A stretch of 64,000 bases of DNA from Biostraticola tofi (GCF_004343195.1 NZ_SMCR01000002.1:362390-426389); one strand, 5' to 3'; numbered from the stretch's first letter, positions 53,832 through 62,853 are shown. A program made the numbers and translations. The notes: generated by a model from the letters alone, not told the origin.

Positions 53832-54308
53832 ATGAATAGAGCAGAATCTTTTGATGCGTTGATTGGCTATCTCTATGGCCAGCATGTGCTGACGCTGTGC
53901 ACCGGCGACAGCACCAGCGGCACCCTCTGGTGCGCCAACTGTTTCTATGTACTGGATGTGAAGGCGATGGCTTTTATTATCATGACCGACAGTGATACCC
54001 GCCATGGGGCCATGTTACAGCATTGCCGTTTTGTCGCCGGTACGGTTAACGATCAGCAGCCTGAGGTCAGCCAGTTACAGGGTGTGCAGTATCAGGGGCA
54101 GTGCCGGCAGCTGGCGGGCGAAGCGCTGAATAATGCCAGGGCGCTTTATCTGGCGCAAATCCCCCAGGCAGCAGCTTTCAGCACACCGGTGTGGCAAATC
54201 CGTCTGGATGAAATCAAAATGACTGATAATCGGCGCGGTTTTGGCACCAAGATTTACTGGCGGCGAGCTGATGAACAGCGCCGGCAGATAGCTTCTGCCG
54301 GCGGTTAA
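53832..54308 (+). CDS. yhbP: YhbP, pyridoxamine-5'-phosphate-oxidase-like split barrel protein
   Basis: A 158-residue protein of the UPF0306 flavin-binding split-barrel family. LWCANCFYVLD near 32, TDSDTRHGAML near 53 and FVAGTVNDQ near 67 match E. coli YhbP, as does PVWQIRLDEIKMTDN near the C-terminus. Function unknown. Its stop abuts the yhbO stop on the opposite strand. Confidence 0.85.
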   Translation: MNRAESFDALIGYLYGQHVLTLCTGDSTSGTLWCANCFYVLDVKAMAFIIMTDSDTRHGAMLQHCRFVAGTVNDQQPEVSQLQGVQYQGQCRQLAGEALNNARALYLAQIPQAAAFSTPVWQIRLDEIKMTDNRRGFGTKIYWRRADEQRRQIASAGG

Positions 54309-54830
54309 TTATTTCTTGTTGAGGATCCGCAGTGATTCACGGTTGAACGCGGGCAAGTCATCCGGCGTTCTGCTGGTCACCAGGATGTCATTATCGACCA
54401 CCACTTCTTTATCGAAAAAGTCGGCTCCGGCATTTTTCAAATCCACCACGATGGCTTTAACAGTGGTCATTTTCTTGCCGCGCACGCCATCGGCGCTGAT
54501 AAGCAGTTGGGGCCCATGACAGATGGCAAAGACCGGCTTACCGCTTTGCACAAATGCCCGGGTAAAGTCGACAAAGCGGTCATCGCCGCGCAGACTGTCG
54601 GGTGAATGGCCACCGGGTAGCAACAGCGCATCGAAATCATCGACGCTGACATCGTCAATCGACTTGTCGATAGTCACCTTGGCTTCACCTTTTTTGCCGG
54701 TGACGATTTTACCCGCCTGTTCTTCAATCGTGATGACCTGATGGCCCGCTTGCTGATAGGTCTTGGCAGGCGACGTGAATTCGGAATCTTCAAATTCATC
54801 GGTTATCAATACCGCTATTTTCTTGCTCAT
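54309..54830 (-). CDS. yhbO: DJ-1/PfpI-family stress protein YhbO
   Basis: A 173-residue protein of the DJ-1/PfpI superfamily, reported in E. coli as a deglycase/glyoxal-repair enzyme and needed for resistance to several stresses. The nucleophile elbow AICHGPQLL places the catalytic Cys near 104, LPGGHSPDSLRGD near 72 is conserved. The ATG at 54830 (MSKKIAVLITDEFEDSEF) is chosen over an upstream in-frame ATG at 54863. Confidence 0.95.
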   Translation of the reverse strand: MSKKIAVLITDEFEDSEFTSPAKTYQQAGHQVITIEEQAGKIVTGKKGEAKVTIDKSIDDVSVDDFDALLLPGGHSPDSLRGDDRFVDFTRAFVQSGKPVFAICHGPQLLISADGVRGKKMTTVKAIVVDLKNAGADFFDKEVVVDNDILVTSRTPDDLPAFNRESLRILNKK

Positions 54831-55220
54831 CCTGTGCTCCTGAGGTTGAATGATGGCGTCCACTAAGACTAGTGGCGATCTTCTCTAAGAGCAAATCCTG
54901 CTTATAACCCTTTGATGTAAGGTTATTTCTGCGCAATTCCGTCGGCAGGTTTCCGTGTGCTGTCAATTTTATCCAGCATCAGTTGAAAGAATGGGTTGTA
55001 GGTAACACGCGTCAGGGTTGCAGCCGAAATGCTCAAGGCGGCTTGCTCGCCGCGTGCCGCCAACTGGCCCAGGGCAATACCCGATTCGCCGGGGTTGGCC
55101 GTTTTCATGGATCATCCAGCCGCGCCAGTCGCTTTGGTCCAGCTTGGCGGCTGGTCACTCATCGGGCACCTGGGTATGCCACAACATCAAAGGGGGTCTC
55201 TGCTGGGATTGATAAATACG
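54831..55220. other. Gap between yhbO and the fhuF region
   Basis: About 390 bp without an intact recognised gene. It holds one minus-strand open stretch with an in-frame stop (next entry). The region marks the join between the yhbO block (72 min in E. coli) and the fhuF block (99 min). Confidence 0.5.
54923..55162 (-). pseudogene. Possible decayed short gene with internal TGA
   Basis: Reading from an ATG at 55162, 16 codons (MSDQPPSWTKATGAAG) end in TGA at 55112-55114. The same frame continues at once through TCC and ATG (55108) for 61 more codons to a stop at 54923, giving SGIALGQLAARGEQAALSI and NPFFQLMLDKIDS. I do not recognise the product. It could be a broken gene, a short real gene starting at 55108, or chance. 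Confidence 0.3.
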
Positions 55221-55307
55221 TCACCCCAGCAGGGCCAGGCTGATGATGGCCAGAATAATCAGCCCTTGCTTAAGCCATTTGCTCAGATGACGGCTGCTCC
55301 GGTTCAA
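55221..55307 (-). CDS. Possible 28-residue single-span membrane peptide
   Basis: TTG at 55307 overlaps the TGA stop of fhuF (sequence CTTGA). The product begins MNRSSRHLSKWLKQG and then has a clear hydrophobic helix (LIILAIISLALLG) to the stop. Positive N-terminus and hydrophobic C-terminus fit a small membrane protein translated by coupling with fhuF. No separate strong ribosome site is visible. Chance cannot be excluded at this length. Confidence 0.3.
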   Translation of the reverse strand: MNRSSRHLSKWLKQGLIILAIISLALLG

Positions 55308-56095
55308 GGCGCCAGCGTACAGGTGGTGCACATTTCCACGCCGGGTAATTTATAGCGCTGGCAGCAACTGCGTCGCTGTCTTTTAGCCTGGCGGGTGATG
55401 ACGGTGCGATACAACGGATTATCGCTGCCATCACTCAGGGTTTCGCAGTCAAACAGCGCTGTATCGAGAGCATCCAGCACACGGCTGTCCATACCGGGCC
55501 TAAGCTGGGTCAAATACCAGTACATCAGGTAGCCATTGTTGTTCCATATCAGCTTGCCGTTCAATGCTCCCAGCGCTTCCAGCTTATCGACCACCGGCCG
55601 CAGATGGGCGGTTATCAGATGCTCGATGCGTTGGCAGGCACTGGCGTCCTGATAGCCGGGCAGAGGGGCCGGGGCGAGATAAAACCCTGCAGGTCGGCCG
55701 GTTTCATGAATATCGAGCAGATAGGCGGAGGCGCTGCAGTCAACCCCTTGGGGATGTTTGAGCAACGCCAGCATCAAAGGCGGGATCAACAGGCCGAAAT
55801 ACCACTGCGCCCATAATGATAACAGCGGCTTGTCATCGCGTTTTACGCCGGCATGTTCGCGATAGATATCATCGCCATAGCGCTGTAGCCATGCTGCCAG
55901 TACCGCCGGTTCAGACCAGCTCTCAAGGGTGTGAGCGGTTGACGGCGTCGGTTCTGCAAGCCTGAGGGCGTTGAGAAAAAAAGCCTCATTTGCCGAGAAC
56001 AGCGCCCTCAGTTCGCCGGCATGCGCAGCACCGGCATGACGGTCATTGCGTTGATTGCCGATGTTGCATGCCTTCTTATTGACGCTGGCTGTCAT
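55304..56095 (-). CDS. fhuF: Siderophore-iron reductase FhuF
   Basis: A 263-residue cytoplasmic 2Fe-2S protein that reduces iron in hydroxamate siderophores such as ferrioxamine and coprogen. The unusual cluster motif Cys-Cys-x10-Cys-x2-Cys is exact near the C-terminus (SCCQRYKLPGVEMCTTC). Length equals E. coli (262). The Fur box between the -35 and -10 elements explains iron control. The partner siderophore transport genes are not in the window. Confidence 0.93.
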   Translation of the reverse strand: MTASVNKKACNIGNQRNDRHAGAAHAGELRALFSANEAFFLNALRLAEPTPSTAHTLESWSEPAVLAAWLQRYGDDIYREHAGVKRDDKPLLSLWAQWYFGLLIPPLMLALLKHPQGVDCSASAYLLDIHETGRPAGFYLAPAPLPGYQDASACQRIEHLITAHLRPVVDKLEALGALNGKLIWNNNGYLMYWYLTQLRPGMDSRVLDALDTALFDCETLSDGSDNPLYRTVITRQAKRQRRSCCQRYKLPGVEMCTTCTLAP

Positions 56096-56125
56096 CTGCT
56101 GGACCGATCCAAAGGGTAAACGTGC

Positions 56126-56153
56126 ATTCTAAATGAGAATGACAGTCATTGCT
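56126..56153 (-). promoter_or_regulatory. Fur box and promoter of fhuF
   Basis: The 19-bp site at 56135-56153 (GAGAATGACAGTCATTGCT) matches 13 of 19 positions of GATAATGATAATCATTATC. On the minus strand a TAGAAT -10 lies at 56126-56131 and TTAGCA is a possible -35 with 18-bp spacing, so the Fur site fills the promoter spacer. The remainder of the 368-bp gap up to the diguanylate cyclase (to 56463) is AT-rich without a recognised feature. Confidence 0.75.
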
Positions 56154-56463
56154 AAATTTTATAAGCATGGGAATAAATATATTTAAATGTCTATTTTTTT
56201 GATCATAACAGCAGTGATAATTAACACTGTGTTATTTCGGTGGCTCCCTGGTTGCATTTTTGACCTTTTCTTTTACGCTTTTTGGCGGCTATTTAAAGTA
56301 GGGGGATTTTCGGCAATGCTGATGATCAGTGCCGGCGGAGTAAGTAATCGTTAAGCTTCAAAGGTATAATATCTTAAATTAAGATAATACTCAGAATATA
56401 CAGCGGGGCGTCTTTTGATTTAACTATAAAGTAATTTATTCAAGACAGGTAAGTAATTCAAAA

Positions 56464-57561
56464 TTACTGGACGGCATTAACCGATCCGGTGTTAATCGGA
56501 TTATCCTCCACGGCGAGTTGAACCACATTTCTTCCGCTTTTTTTGGCCTGATATAATGCGACATCGGCCATGCTCAGGGATTCGATGATATTGTCGCCGG
56601 ACAGCATCGCGATACCCGCGCTCAGGGTGACGGTGGTGGGTTCATTTTCGCTGTACACATGGGGTATCTTCAGATCCAATACGGCCTGGCGCACGCTTTC
56701 CGCCCTTTCCATGGCCTGGTGCTGGTCAACGTCGATAAGCAGCACCAGAAATTCCTCCCCGCCGTAGCGCACCACAACATCCCTGGAACGCACGGCATCG
56801 CGTATGGCTACAGCCACTGCCACCAGAGCTTTGTCCCCCATGGTATGGCCATAGTTATCGTTATAGGCTTTGAAGTGATCAATATCGAGCAGCAGAATAT
56901 AGTGGCTGTTACCTTTATCGAGCGCCAGGTTTTCCAGCTTGTTATTCATCCCGCGCCGATTGAAGAGGCCGGTGAGCGGGTCAATCATGCTTAAATCACT
57001 GAACCGCTCACGCTCGTGGCTTAGCCGATTGACCAGTTCATGAGTAAACACATCAGCCCGTTTATGCATCAGGTAATGCAGGGAAAAGCTGAGCAGTGGC
57101 AAGACGATGGCTAATGCCAGCATGGGCGCATGGGTGAAATCGTCCAGCACCACTACCGTCACGGCCGAAGGCAGACTGTGCAGGCAAAAAGCCTGGAAGT
57201 TACCGGTTAGCGAAATCGCGCTGATGAAAAAGACCATCATCAGGCTGAACAGCAAGACGTTTTTATCCAGGGGGACCATCGAGTGAAAGCGGGTGCTGAT
57301 ATGCCATGCCCATAATAATCCGATAATAAGTGAGAAAATATTCAGCTGGTGGGCATAATTTTTCATTCTGAAATAGCTGATTATCAACAGAATAGGACTC
57401 GCCAGTGCAACCAAGATAGAAGGGATGGTCGGGGTTCGAGTAGTATTGAACGCAGTAGCGACGTAAAATATTGAAAATAAAATATTTATGAATAAAAATA
57501 ATAACAAAGATAATCGCTGTCGGCTTCGGCGAAGTTCGTCATAGCTAATATTATTCATCAT
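56464..57561 (-). CDS. Membrane-bound GGDEF diguanylate cyclase
   Basis: A 365-residue enzyme that makes cyclic di-GMP. About six hydrophobic segments cover residues 15-165, forming an N-terminal membrane sensor I cannot assign to a named MASE family. A linker helix with a signal DPLTGLFNRRG at 194-204 leads into the GGDEF domain: DIDHFK at 226-231, the active site GGEEF at 267-271 and an intact inhibitory site RxxD (RSRD, 258-261). Active by sequence. It is not part of the E. coli fhuF neighbourhood that I recall; no partner phosphodiesterase is adjacent. Confidence 0.9.
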   Translation of the reverse strand: MMNNISYDELRRSRQRLSLLLFLFINILFSIFYVATAFNTTRTPTIPSILVALASPILLIISYFRMKNYAHQLNIFSLIIGLLWAWHISTRFHSMVPLDKNVLLFSLMMVFFISAISLTGNFQAFCLHSLPSAVTVVVLDDFTHAPMLALAIVLPLLSFSLHYLMHKRADVFTHELVNRLSHERERFSDLSMIDPLTGLFNRRGMNNKLENLALDKGNSHYILLLDIDHFKAYNDNYGHTMGDKALVAVAVAIRDAVRSRDVVVRYGGEEFLVLLIDVDQHQAMERAESVRQAVLDLKIPHVYSENEPTTVTLSAGIAMLSGDNIIESLSMADVALYQAKKSGRNVVQLAVEDNPINTGSVNAVQ

Positions 57562-58041
57562 CTGTTAGGAATTCAGCCCCGAGAAGTCAATGGCAAAGCA
57601 ATGCGAAATAATGACTCAATAATAACAAATAAGGATTTCGGTTATTATTATTTCCAATCAATTATTAGATCTACTTCCTGTAATTTAACAGTTTTAATTA
57701 CTGATGTCACTCGCCGAGAAAAAATCACCCAACGCGTATCAGGCAAAGGTGTTTCAGGCTGAAAAGGGGATGTCTGGCGGTTGCCGAGACGAATTCTAGG
57801 TCGTGCGGCAACAGGCGCGGGTAATAAAATCAAGGGCAAGCAATAGCCAAGCAACGATAGAGAAAAGCAGTATCAGATGAAAGCAACTGTAGAGGAGGGC
57901 GATAGTAGAGGAGGGCAACTGGAGAAGTGGGCGATAGTAGAGGTAAGCTACACTAGAGGCAAGCAAAAGTAGAGGCAAGCAATACAAGCAATAGCAGAGG
58001 CAAGCAACAGAGGGCGATCTTGGGCAGGGATTCATGAATTT
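57562..58041. other. 480-bp gap between the cyclase and the leucine tRNAs
   Basis: The part next to the cyclase is AT-rich and should hold its promoter. The part next to the tRNAs is a purine-rich degenerate repeat (57832-58030). Minus-strand open frames crossing it are hydrophobic only because of the repeat and are not called. Confidence 0.5.
57832..58030. repeat. Purine-rich degenerate repeat
   Basis: On the plus strand, short modules recur irregularly: GGCAAGCAA (at least five times), AGTAGAGG or AGCAGAGG, and GGGCGATAGTAGAGG (57917 and 57930-57945 region). The strand is poor in C and T. Its complement follows directly after the last leucine tRNA and would be transcribed as a pyrimidine-rich tail if the tRNA transcript continues. 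No known repeat family recognised. Confidence 0.7.
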
Positions 58042-58128
58042 TGGTGCGAAGAGAGGGACTTGAACCCTCACGTCCGTTAAGACACTAACACCTGAAGCTA
58101 GCGCGTCTACCAATTCCGCCACCTTCGC
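58042..58128 (-). tRNA. tRNA-Leu (anticodon CAG), copy 3 of 3
   Basis: An 87-nt type II tRNA read on the minus strand from GCGAAGGTGGCGGAATTGG to CTTCGCACCA with encoded CCA. Anticodon CAG lies in AGCTTCAGGTG. Corresponds to the E. coli leuQ-leuP-leuV cluster next to rsmC. Last gene of the cluster in transcription order. Confidence 0.97.
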
Positions 58129-58178
58129 TCAGCCAAATTCATTTTTTGAAGCTTACAGTACCGATGCCGTTAACCGAT

Positions 58179-58265
58179 TGGTGCGAAGAGAGGGACTTGA
58201 ACCCTCACGTCCGTTAGAACACTAACACCTGAAGCTAGCGCGTCTACCAATTCCGCCACCTTCGC
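58179..58265 (-). tRNA. tRNA-Leu (anticodon CAG), copy 2 of 3
   Basis: Identical to the flanking copies except in the variable arm, where GTTCTAAC replaces GTCTTAAC. Both versions pair with GGAC through one G-U wobble, so the fold is kept. Spacers of 50 and 38 bp separate it from its neighbours. Confidence 0.97.
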
Positions 58266-58303
58266 GTTCAATTCGGTAACAAAAATACTGCGTGTAGTGA
58301 TGA

Positions 58304-58390
58304 TGGTGCGAAGAGAGGGACTTGAACCCTCACGTCCGTTAAGACACTAACACCTGAAGCTAGCGCGTCTACCAATTCCGCCACCTTCGC
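58304..58390 (-). tRNA. tRNA-Leu (anticodon CAG), copy 1 of 3
   Basis: Same 87-nt sequence as copy 3, with encoded CCA. First in transcription order; the promoter should lie between 58391 and rsmC. It decodes CUG, the leucine codon common in this window. Confidence 0.97.
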
Positions 58391-58576
58391 ATGACATCGA
58401 TAAGGCCGAAGCCCTATCACTACGGAGGCGAATTCTAGAGGTTTTAGCGTCAAGGTCAATGATTATTTGAGCTTTGATCGGCATTTGACGAAAAAAACAC
58501 CCCTGTCTGTCGATACGCAGCCGATGGAGGGGCGAGCATCATTTCCATCGGTGCGTTTTACCGCGCCTGCGGGCGA

Positions 58577-59620
58577 TTAACGTTTTTTATCTTTGCCACG
58601 GCTTACCTGATGTGTGGAAAGATAAACCTTGAATCGTCCATTCTGCGCCAATACCTGATGGTTGCCGAATACCGCATCCAGCAGGTCCGGATACGGCAGA
58701 AAGGCATTAGCCACGATTCGCAGCTGGCCACCTATCCGTAAATGGGCAAGGGCACCGCGAATAAGGCTCTCGGCAGCCTGGAGATTGGTATGCATACCGT
58801 CGTGGAACGGCGGATTGGAAATGATCATGTCGAATCGGCCAGACAGGTCGGAATAGACATCGCTGACCACCACGGTTCCGGTCAGTCCGTTAGCCGCAAG
58901 AGTAGCTTCGGCTGCGGCCAGGGCTGGGGCATGCGCATCAGTGAGCGTAAGCTTGATGCCCGGGGATCGGGCGGCAAGCACCGCAGACAGTACGCCGGTG
59001 CCGCAGCCAATATCGGCCACTGCGCCTTTGACCGGTTCGGTGAAGGTGGAGAGCAGCAACTGCGTGCCGCTGTCCAGACCATCGCGGCTGAAAACGCCCG
59101 GCAGCGTTTTGACTACCACGTCATCCACCTGATAGCCGTTCCAGAATTCATCGGCGTCAAATGAGGGTTGGGTTGACAGAGTCCCGTGATAAAGACCACA
59201 GCGACGGGCGCTGTCAATCTTGCCCAGGCTGCTGTAGTCGGTAAGCATCCCTTCGGCGCTGCGCACGCCGCTGCGGTTTTCTCCAACAATAAAGATATCG
59301 CTGCCCAATGGCATCAGCGACAATAAATTCATCAGTTGAAATTGCGCCTCAGGCTTATTTTTAGGCCAGAAATAGATTAACGTATCGCACTGGCCGACCA
59401 TGTCGCTGCTGGCGACCAGCCCGTACCCGACCGTTTCCTCAGCCATTCTGGCGCGCAGGGTCTTGGCGTGGTGATACCAGGCGGTATGGACACGCACCAC
59501 ATTGGCCTCGAACTCGGCCGGTAACGTATCCTGTATATCGCCGGCAAATAGCACCTGCTTATCCAAAAAACGGTCTTGATGACGAAGTATCACTTCACTG
59601 GCGGGTGTTAATGCAGACAT
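58577..59620 (-). CDS. rsmC: 16S rRNA (guanine1207-N2)-methyltransferase RsmC
   Basis: A 347-residue enzyme made of two methyltransferase-like domains. The N-terminal half is non-catalytic, and the C-terminal half carries the SAM motif [16 protein letters not shown] near 200 and the catalytic [11 protein letters not shown] near 265. Methylates G1207 in assembled 30S subunits. It is divergent from holD-rimI, as in E. coli. Confidence 0.96.
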   Translation of the reverse strand: MSALTPASEVILRHQDRFLDKQVLFAGDIQDTLPAEFEANVVRVHTAWYHHAKTLRARMAEETVGYGLVASSDMVGQCDTLIYFWPKNKPEAQFQLMNLLSLMPLGSDIFIVGENRSGVRSAEGMLTDYSSLGKIDSARRCGLYHGTLSTQPSFDADEFWNGYQVDDVVVKTLPGVFSRDGLDSGTQLLLSTFTEPVKGAVADIGCGTGVLSAVLAARSPGIKLTLTDAHAPALAAAEATLAANGLTGTVVVSDVYSDLSGRFDMIISNPPFHDGMHTNLQAAESLIRGALAHLRIGGQLRIVANAFLPYPDLLDAVFGNHQVLAQNGRFKVYLSTHQVSRGKDKKR

Positions 59621-59732
59621 GCGGCTAAGGCTCCTAAATAATCCAGTGGGGAGTATAGTGGTTTATTGCCGCCGGTTCGATGTGTTTGGTAGCATAGCGG
59701 CGCACAATCCACTGCCGCCTACAGGACAGCAA

Positions 59733-60137
59733 ATGACTTCACGACGCGACAGAATGTTACAACAGCTGGGTATCACACAATGGTCGCTCAGGCGCCCGGC
59801 GGTGCTTCAGGGCGAAGTCGCGGTGGCGATACCAACAGGTATCAAGCTGGTGGTCATAGCCCAGACCCTGCCGGATTTGGCCCATCCTCTGGTCAGGGAT
59901 GTCCTGCAAAGCCTTGGCCTGGCGGTAAAAGACAGTTATCCGCTTACCTCAGACCAGGTGCTGATGCTGCCGGATGACACCCGGTGCCACAGTTGGTGGC
60001 AGGGTAGCTCGGCCACCAGAAGCCTGGTGGGTATCTCACTCAGTTCGCCGTCACTGGCGACGCTTATGGATAATGCCAGCGCTAAACGCGAACTCTGGCA
60101 GCAAATTTGTCAACATGAACATGATTTCTCCGCTTGA
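59733..60137 (+). CDS. holD: DNA polymerase III psi subunit HolD
   Basis: A 134-residue protein that joins the chi subunit to the clamp loader. MTSRRDRMLQQLGITQWSLRRPAVLQGE, the motif MLPDDTRCHSW and the C-terminal LWQQICQHEHDF are recognisable, in a fast-evolving family. The ATG at 59733 with AGGA upstream matches the E. coli N-terminus; open sequence upstream to 59619 is rejected. It overlaps rimI by 23 bp. Confidence 0.93.
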   Translation: MTSRRDRMLQQLGITQWSLRRPAVLQGEVAVAIPTGIKLVVIAQTLPDLAHPLVRDVLQSLGLAVKDSYPLTSDQVLMLPDDTRCHSWWQGSSATRSLVGISLSSPSLATLMDNASAKRELWQQICQHEHDFSA

Positions 60138-60558
60138 TCCGACCGACCTGACCGAAGCCTGGCATATCGAGCAGGCCAGCCATGCCTTTCCCTGGACGGC
60201 CAAGACTCTTGCCAGCAATCAGGGCGACCGCTATCTGAACTTCAAATTAACCCGCGATGGGGTGATGGCCGGATTCGCCATTACCCAGGTAGTGCTTGAT
60301 GAAGCCTCGCTGTTTAATATCGCGGTTCACCCGGATTTTCAGCGTCGCGGCGTCGGCCGCCAGCTGCTTGAGCATCTGATTTCGGCGCTCGACGCGCGGG
60401 ATATACTGACGCTGTGGCTTGAAGTGCGCCGGTCCAATCGGGCCGCCATCGCGCTGTACGCTTCGCTGGGGTTTAATGAAGTCTCGGTGCGCCGTGACTA
60501 TTATCCGGCGGCGGCGGGGCGTGAAGATGCCATTTTGATGGCGCTGCCGCTGGGTTAG
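60115..60558 (+). CDS. rimI: Ribosomal-protein S18 alanine N-acetyltransferase RimI
   Basis: A 147-residue GNAT enzyme that acetylates the N-terminal alanine of S18, whose gene rpsR is also in this window. HIEQASHAFPW near 17, NIAVHPDFQRRGVGRQLLEHL near 70-90 (acetyl-CoA loop) and ALYASLGFNEVSVRRDYYP near 118 are conserved. Start MNMISPLD at 60115 matches E. coli. The yjjG gene that follows in E. coli is missing. Confidence 0.95.
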   Translation: MNMISPLDPTDLTEAWHIEQASHAFPWTAKTLASNQGDRYLNFKLTRDGVMAGFAITQVVLDEASLFNIAVHPDFQRRGVGRQLLEHLISALDARDILTLWLEVRRSNRAAIALYASLGFNEVSVRRDYYPAAAGREDAILMALPLG

Positions 60559-60663
60559 CGGCTTATCTGCACGCTATCAATGCTTTCCTACTCCATGTAG
60601 AATCTCGGCATAAAGCACCATTATCGCTATTGTTGACCATCACGACGTACCATCGAGAAACAA

Positions 60664-62256
60664 ATGATGAAGAATGCCTCCTACGCTGCAGAAGTTGCGG
60701 CCCGGCGCACTTTTGCGATCATATCGCACCCCGACGCCGGTAAAACCACCATCACCGAAAAAGTCCTGCTGTTCGGACAGGCCATCCAGACCGCGGGTAC
60801 CGTCAAAGGGCGTGGTTCAAGCCATCACGCCAAGTCCGACTGGATGGAAATGGAAAAGCAGCGCGGTATTTCCATCACCACATCGGTGATGCAATTCCCT
60901 TATCGCCATGCCCTGGTCAATCTGCTGGATACCCCGGGGCATGAAGACTTCTCTGAGGATACCTACCGAACGCTGACCGCGGTGGACTGCTGTCTGATGG
61001 TGATTGATGCCGCCAAGGGCGTTGAGGACCGCACCCGTAAGCTGATGGAAGTGACGCGCCTGCGCGATACGCCAATCTTGACGTTCATGAACAAGGTCGA
61101 CCGCGACATCCGCGATCCTACCGAACTGCTGGACGAGGTTGAAAGCGAATTGCGTATCGCCTGTGCGCCCATTACCTGGCCTATCGGCTGCGGCAAGCTG
61201 TTCAAAGGGGTCTACCATCTCTATAAAGATGAAACCTATCTTTACCAAACCGGCAAAGGCCATACTATTCAGGAATTGAGGGTAGTGAAAGGGCTCAATA
61301 ACCCCGAACTGGATACAGCGGTCGGCGAAGAACTGGCGGCTCAGTTGCGTGAAGAACTGGAACTGGTACAGGGTGCCTCCCATCCGTTTGAGAAAGACGC
61401 TTTTCTCGCCGGTGAGCTGACGCCGGTATTTTTCGGCACAGCCCTGGGCAACTTTGGCGTCGATCATATGCTGGACGGCCTGGTTGAGTGGGCACCGCCA
61501 CCGATGCCGCGCAGCACTCATGCGCGGGTGGTCAGTGCTGACGAAGAAAAATTTACCGGCTTTGTCTTCAAGATTCAGGCCAATATGGATCCCAAGCACC
61601 GTGACCGGGTGGCGTTCATGCGCGTGGTTTCCGGGCGCTACGAAAAAGGGATGAAACTGCGTCAGGTCCGCACCGGCAAAGACGTGGTAATTGCCGATGC
61701 GCTGACCTTTATGGCGGGCGATCGCTCTCATATTGAAGAAGCCTACCCGGGCGATATTATCGGTTTGCATAACCACGGTACTATCCAGATTGGCGATACC
61801 TTTACCCAGGGCGAAGATCTGAAGTTTACCGGTATCCCCAACTTTGCCCCTGAGATGTTCCGCCGCATCCGTCTGCGCGATCCGCTCAAGCAGAAGCAGT
61901 TGCTTAAAGGACTGGTCCAACTGTCGGAAGAGGGCGCCGTGCAGGTATTCCGCCCGCTGAGCAATAATGATCTTATCGTTGGCGCGGTCGGGGTGCTGCA
62001 GTTTGAAGTGGTGGTTGCCCGATTGAAGAGCGAGTACAACGTTGAGGCGTTGTATGAGTCGGTCAATGTCTCCACCGCTCGGTGGGTAGAGTGTGCCGAT
62101 GCCAAAAAACTTGAAGAGTTCAAGCGTAAGAATGAGCTCAATCTGGCACTGGATGGCGGCGATAATCTGTCTTATATCGCCCCGAGCATGGTTAACCTTA
62201 ACCTGACTCGCGAGCGTTATCCCGACGTCCAACTGCATAAAACCCGTGAGCATTGA
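60664..62256 (+). CDS. prfC: Peptide chain release factor 3
   Basis: A 530-residue translational GTPase that recycles RF1/RF2 from the ribosome after termination. G1 SHPDAGKTT at 21-29, RGISITTSV (switch I), [14 protein letters not shown] (G3) and [10 protein letters not shown] (G4) are clear, followed by domains II and III. Two ATG codons start the frame. Length equals E. coli (529). It is 105 bp after rimI. Confidence 0.98.
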   Translation: MMKNASYAAEVAARRTFAIISHPDAGKTTITEKVLLFGQAIQTAGTVKGRGSSHHAKSDWMEMEKQRGISITTSVMQFPYRHALVNLLDTPGHEDFSEDTYRTLTAVDCCLMVIDAAKGVEDRTRKLMEVTRLRDTPILTFMNKVDRDIRDPTELLDEVESELRIACAPITWPIGCGKLFKGVYHLYKDETYLYQTGKGHTIQELRVVKGLNNPELDTAVGEELAAQLREELELVQGASHPFEKDAFLAGELTPVFFGTALGNFGVDHMLDGLVEWAPPPMPRSTHARVVSADEEKFTGFVFKIQANMDPKHRDRVAFMRVVSGRYEKGMKLRQVRTGKDVVIADALTFMAGDRSHIEEAYPGDIIGLHNHGTIQIGDTFTQGEDLKFTGIPNFAPEMFRRIRLRDPLKQKQLLKGLVQLSEEGAVQVFRPLSNNDLIVGAVGVLQFEVVVARLKSEYNVEALYESVNVSTARWVECADAKKLEEFKRKNELNLALDGGDNLSYIAPSMVNLNLTRERYPDVQLHKTREH

Positions 62257-62291
62257 TTCGACTGGATGCTAGGGTGTTCAAGCGTTAACGT

Positions 62292-62326
62292 CAGCAGGCT
62301 CGACGGTTTGTCGAGCCTGCTGCTTT
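62292..62326 (+). terminator. Terminator after prfC
   Basis: A 13-bp perfect stem (CAGCAGGCTCGAC/GTCGAGCCTGCTG) with a 5-base loop, then CTTT, 35 bp past the stop. The T-tract is short. Confidence 0.75.
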
Positions 62327-62853
62327 ACTGCCCGGGCGGATTCGACCCCATTGCCATTTGGCGGCCATTCCCAGCCGAGGCCGCGCAGAACCTGCCTTTT
62401 CCACTCTAATGCGTCATTCTATTTCGGCTACGGAAAGTTCTTAAATCGTTGCTTATACTTCAAAATCGATGATTTTTTCTCTGACCGCCATGCAATTTGT
62501 TATTTCTGGTCTATAGTTAAATTGTCTCTTCCGGAATGGTCAATTACGCTGGTAATTTCGACGAATTCAGAGTGATACGCTACTTATTCAGGCGTTCGTG
62601 ATCAACTTTCACTCTCGGGTCGGCCTTTCTGGCAGGGAATTAAGCACTATCGTTCTTCGGAAAATAACTCAATGGCTAATGCCGTTACGATAAAAGATTA
62701 AAATTTCGATTGAATAGGGTACTGCCAGGCTGCAGCTCTCTACTATTTTTCACTGTATTGCCGGATGCTTTATTCCCCGTGCGTATTCAGACAGGCCACC
62801 GTTGTGGCGATAACACCCGTATTATCGGGTGGACAGACTAAAGGAAATAATCG
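62327..62853. other. Long upstream region of osmY
   Basis: About 530 bp without a credible gene. It should contain the osmY promoter, which in E. coli is sigma-S-dependent. AAAGGAAAT is a possible ribosome site just before osmY. I could not fix the promoter, and saw no repeat or RNA gene. Confidence 0.5.

Noticed and set aside
57648-57854. Minus-strand open frame of 68 codons between the cyclase and the tRNAs
   Set aside because: No ribosome site, no recognisable motif and low-complexity surroundings.
57796-58122. Minus-strand open frame of 108 codons with hydrophobic content
   Set aside because: Its first third is the translation of a tRNA-Leu gene, and the hydrophobic part comes from the purine-rich repeat read in complement.
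58042-58390. Integrative element at the leucine tRNA cluster
   Set aside because: No integrase gene and no extra copy of a tRNA 3' end apart from the three complete tRNAs.
58268-58459. Minus-strand open frame of 63 codons
   Set aside because: Its core is a translated tRNA-Leu gene (same MAELVDALASGVSVL-type peptide as the other tRNA copy).
60817-62253. Minus-strand open frame of 478 codons opposite prfC
   Set aside because: Shadow of the strongly biased prfC codons on the other strand; no family motif, and no overlap of this size is expected.
62351-62575. Plus-strand open frame of 74 codons before osmY
   Set aside because: Biased, aromatic-rich composition without motif; more likely osmY upstream DNA.
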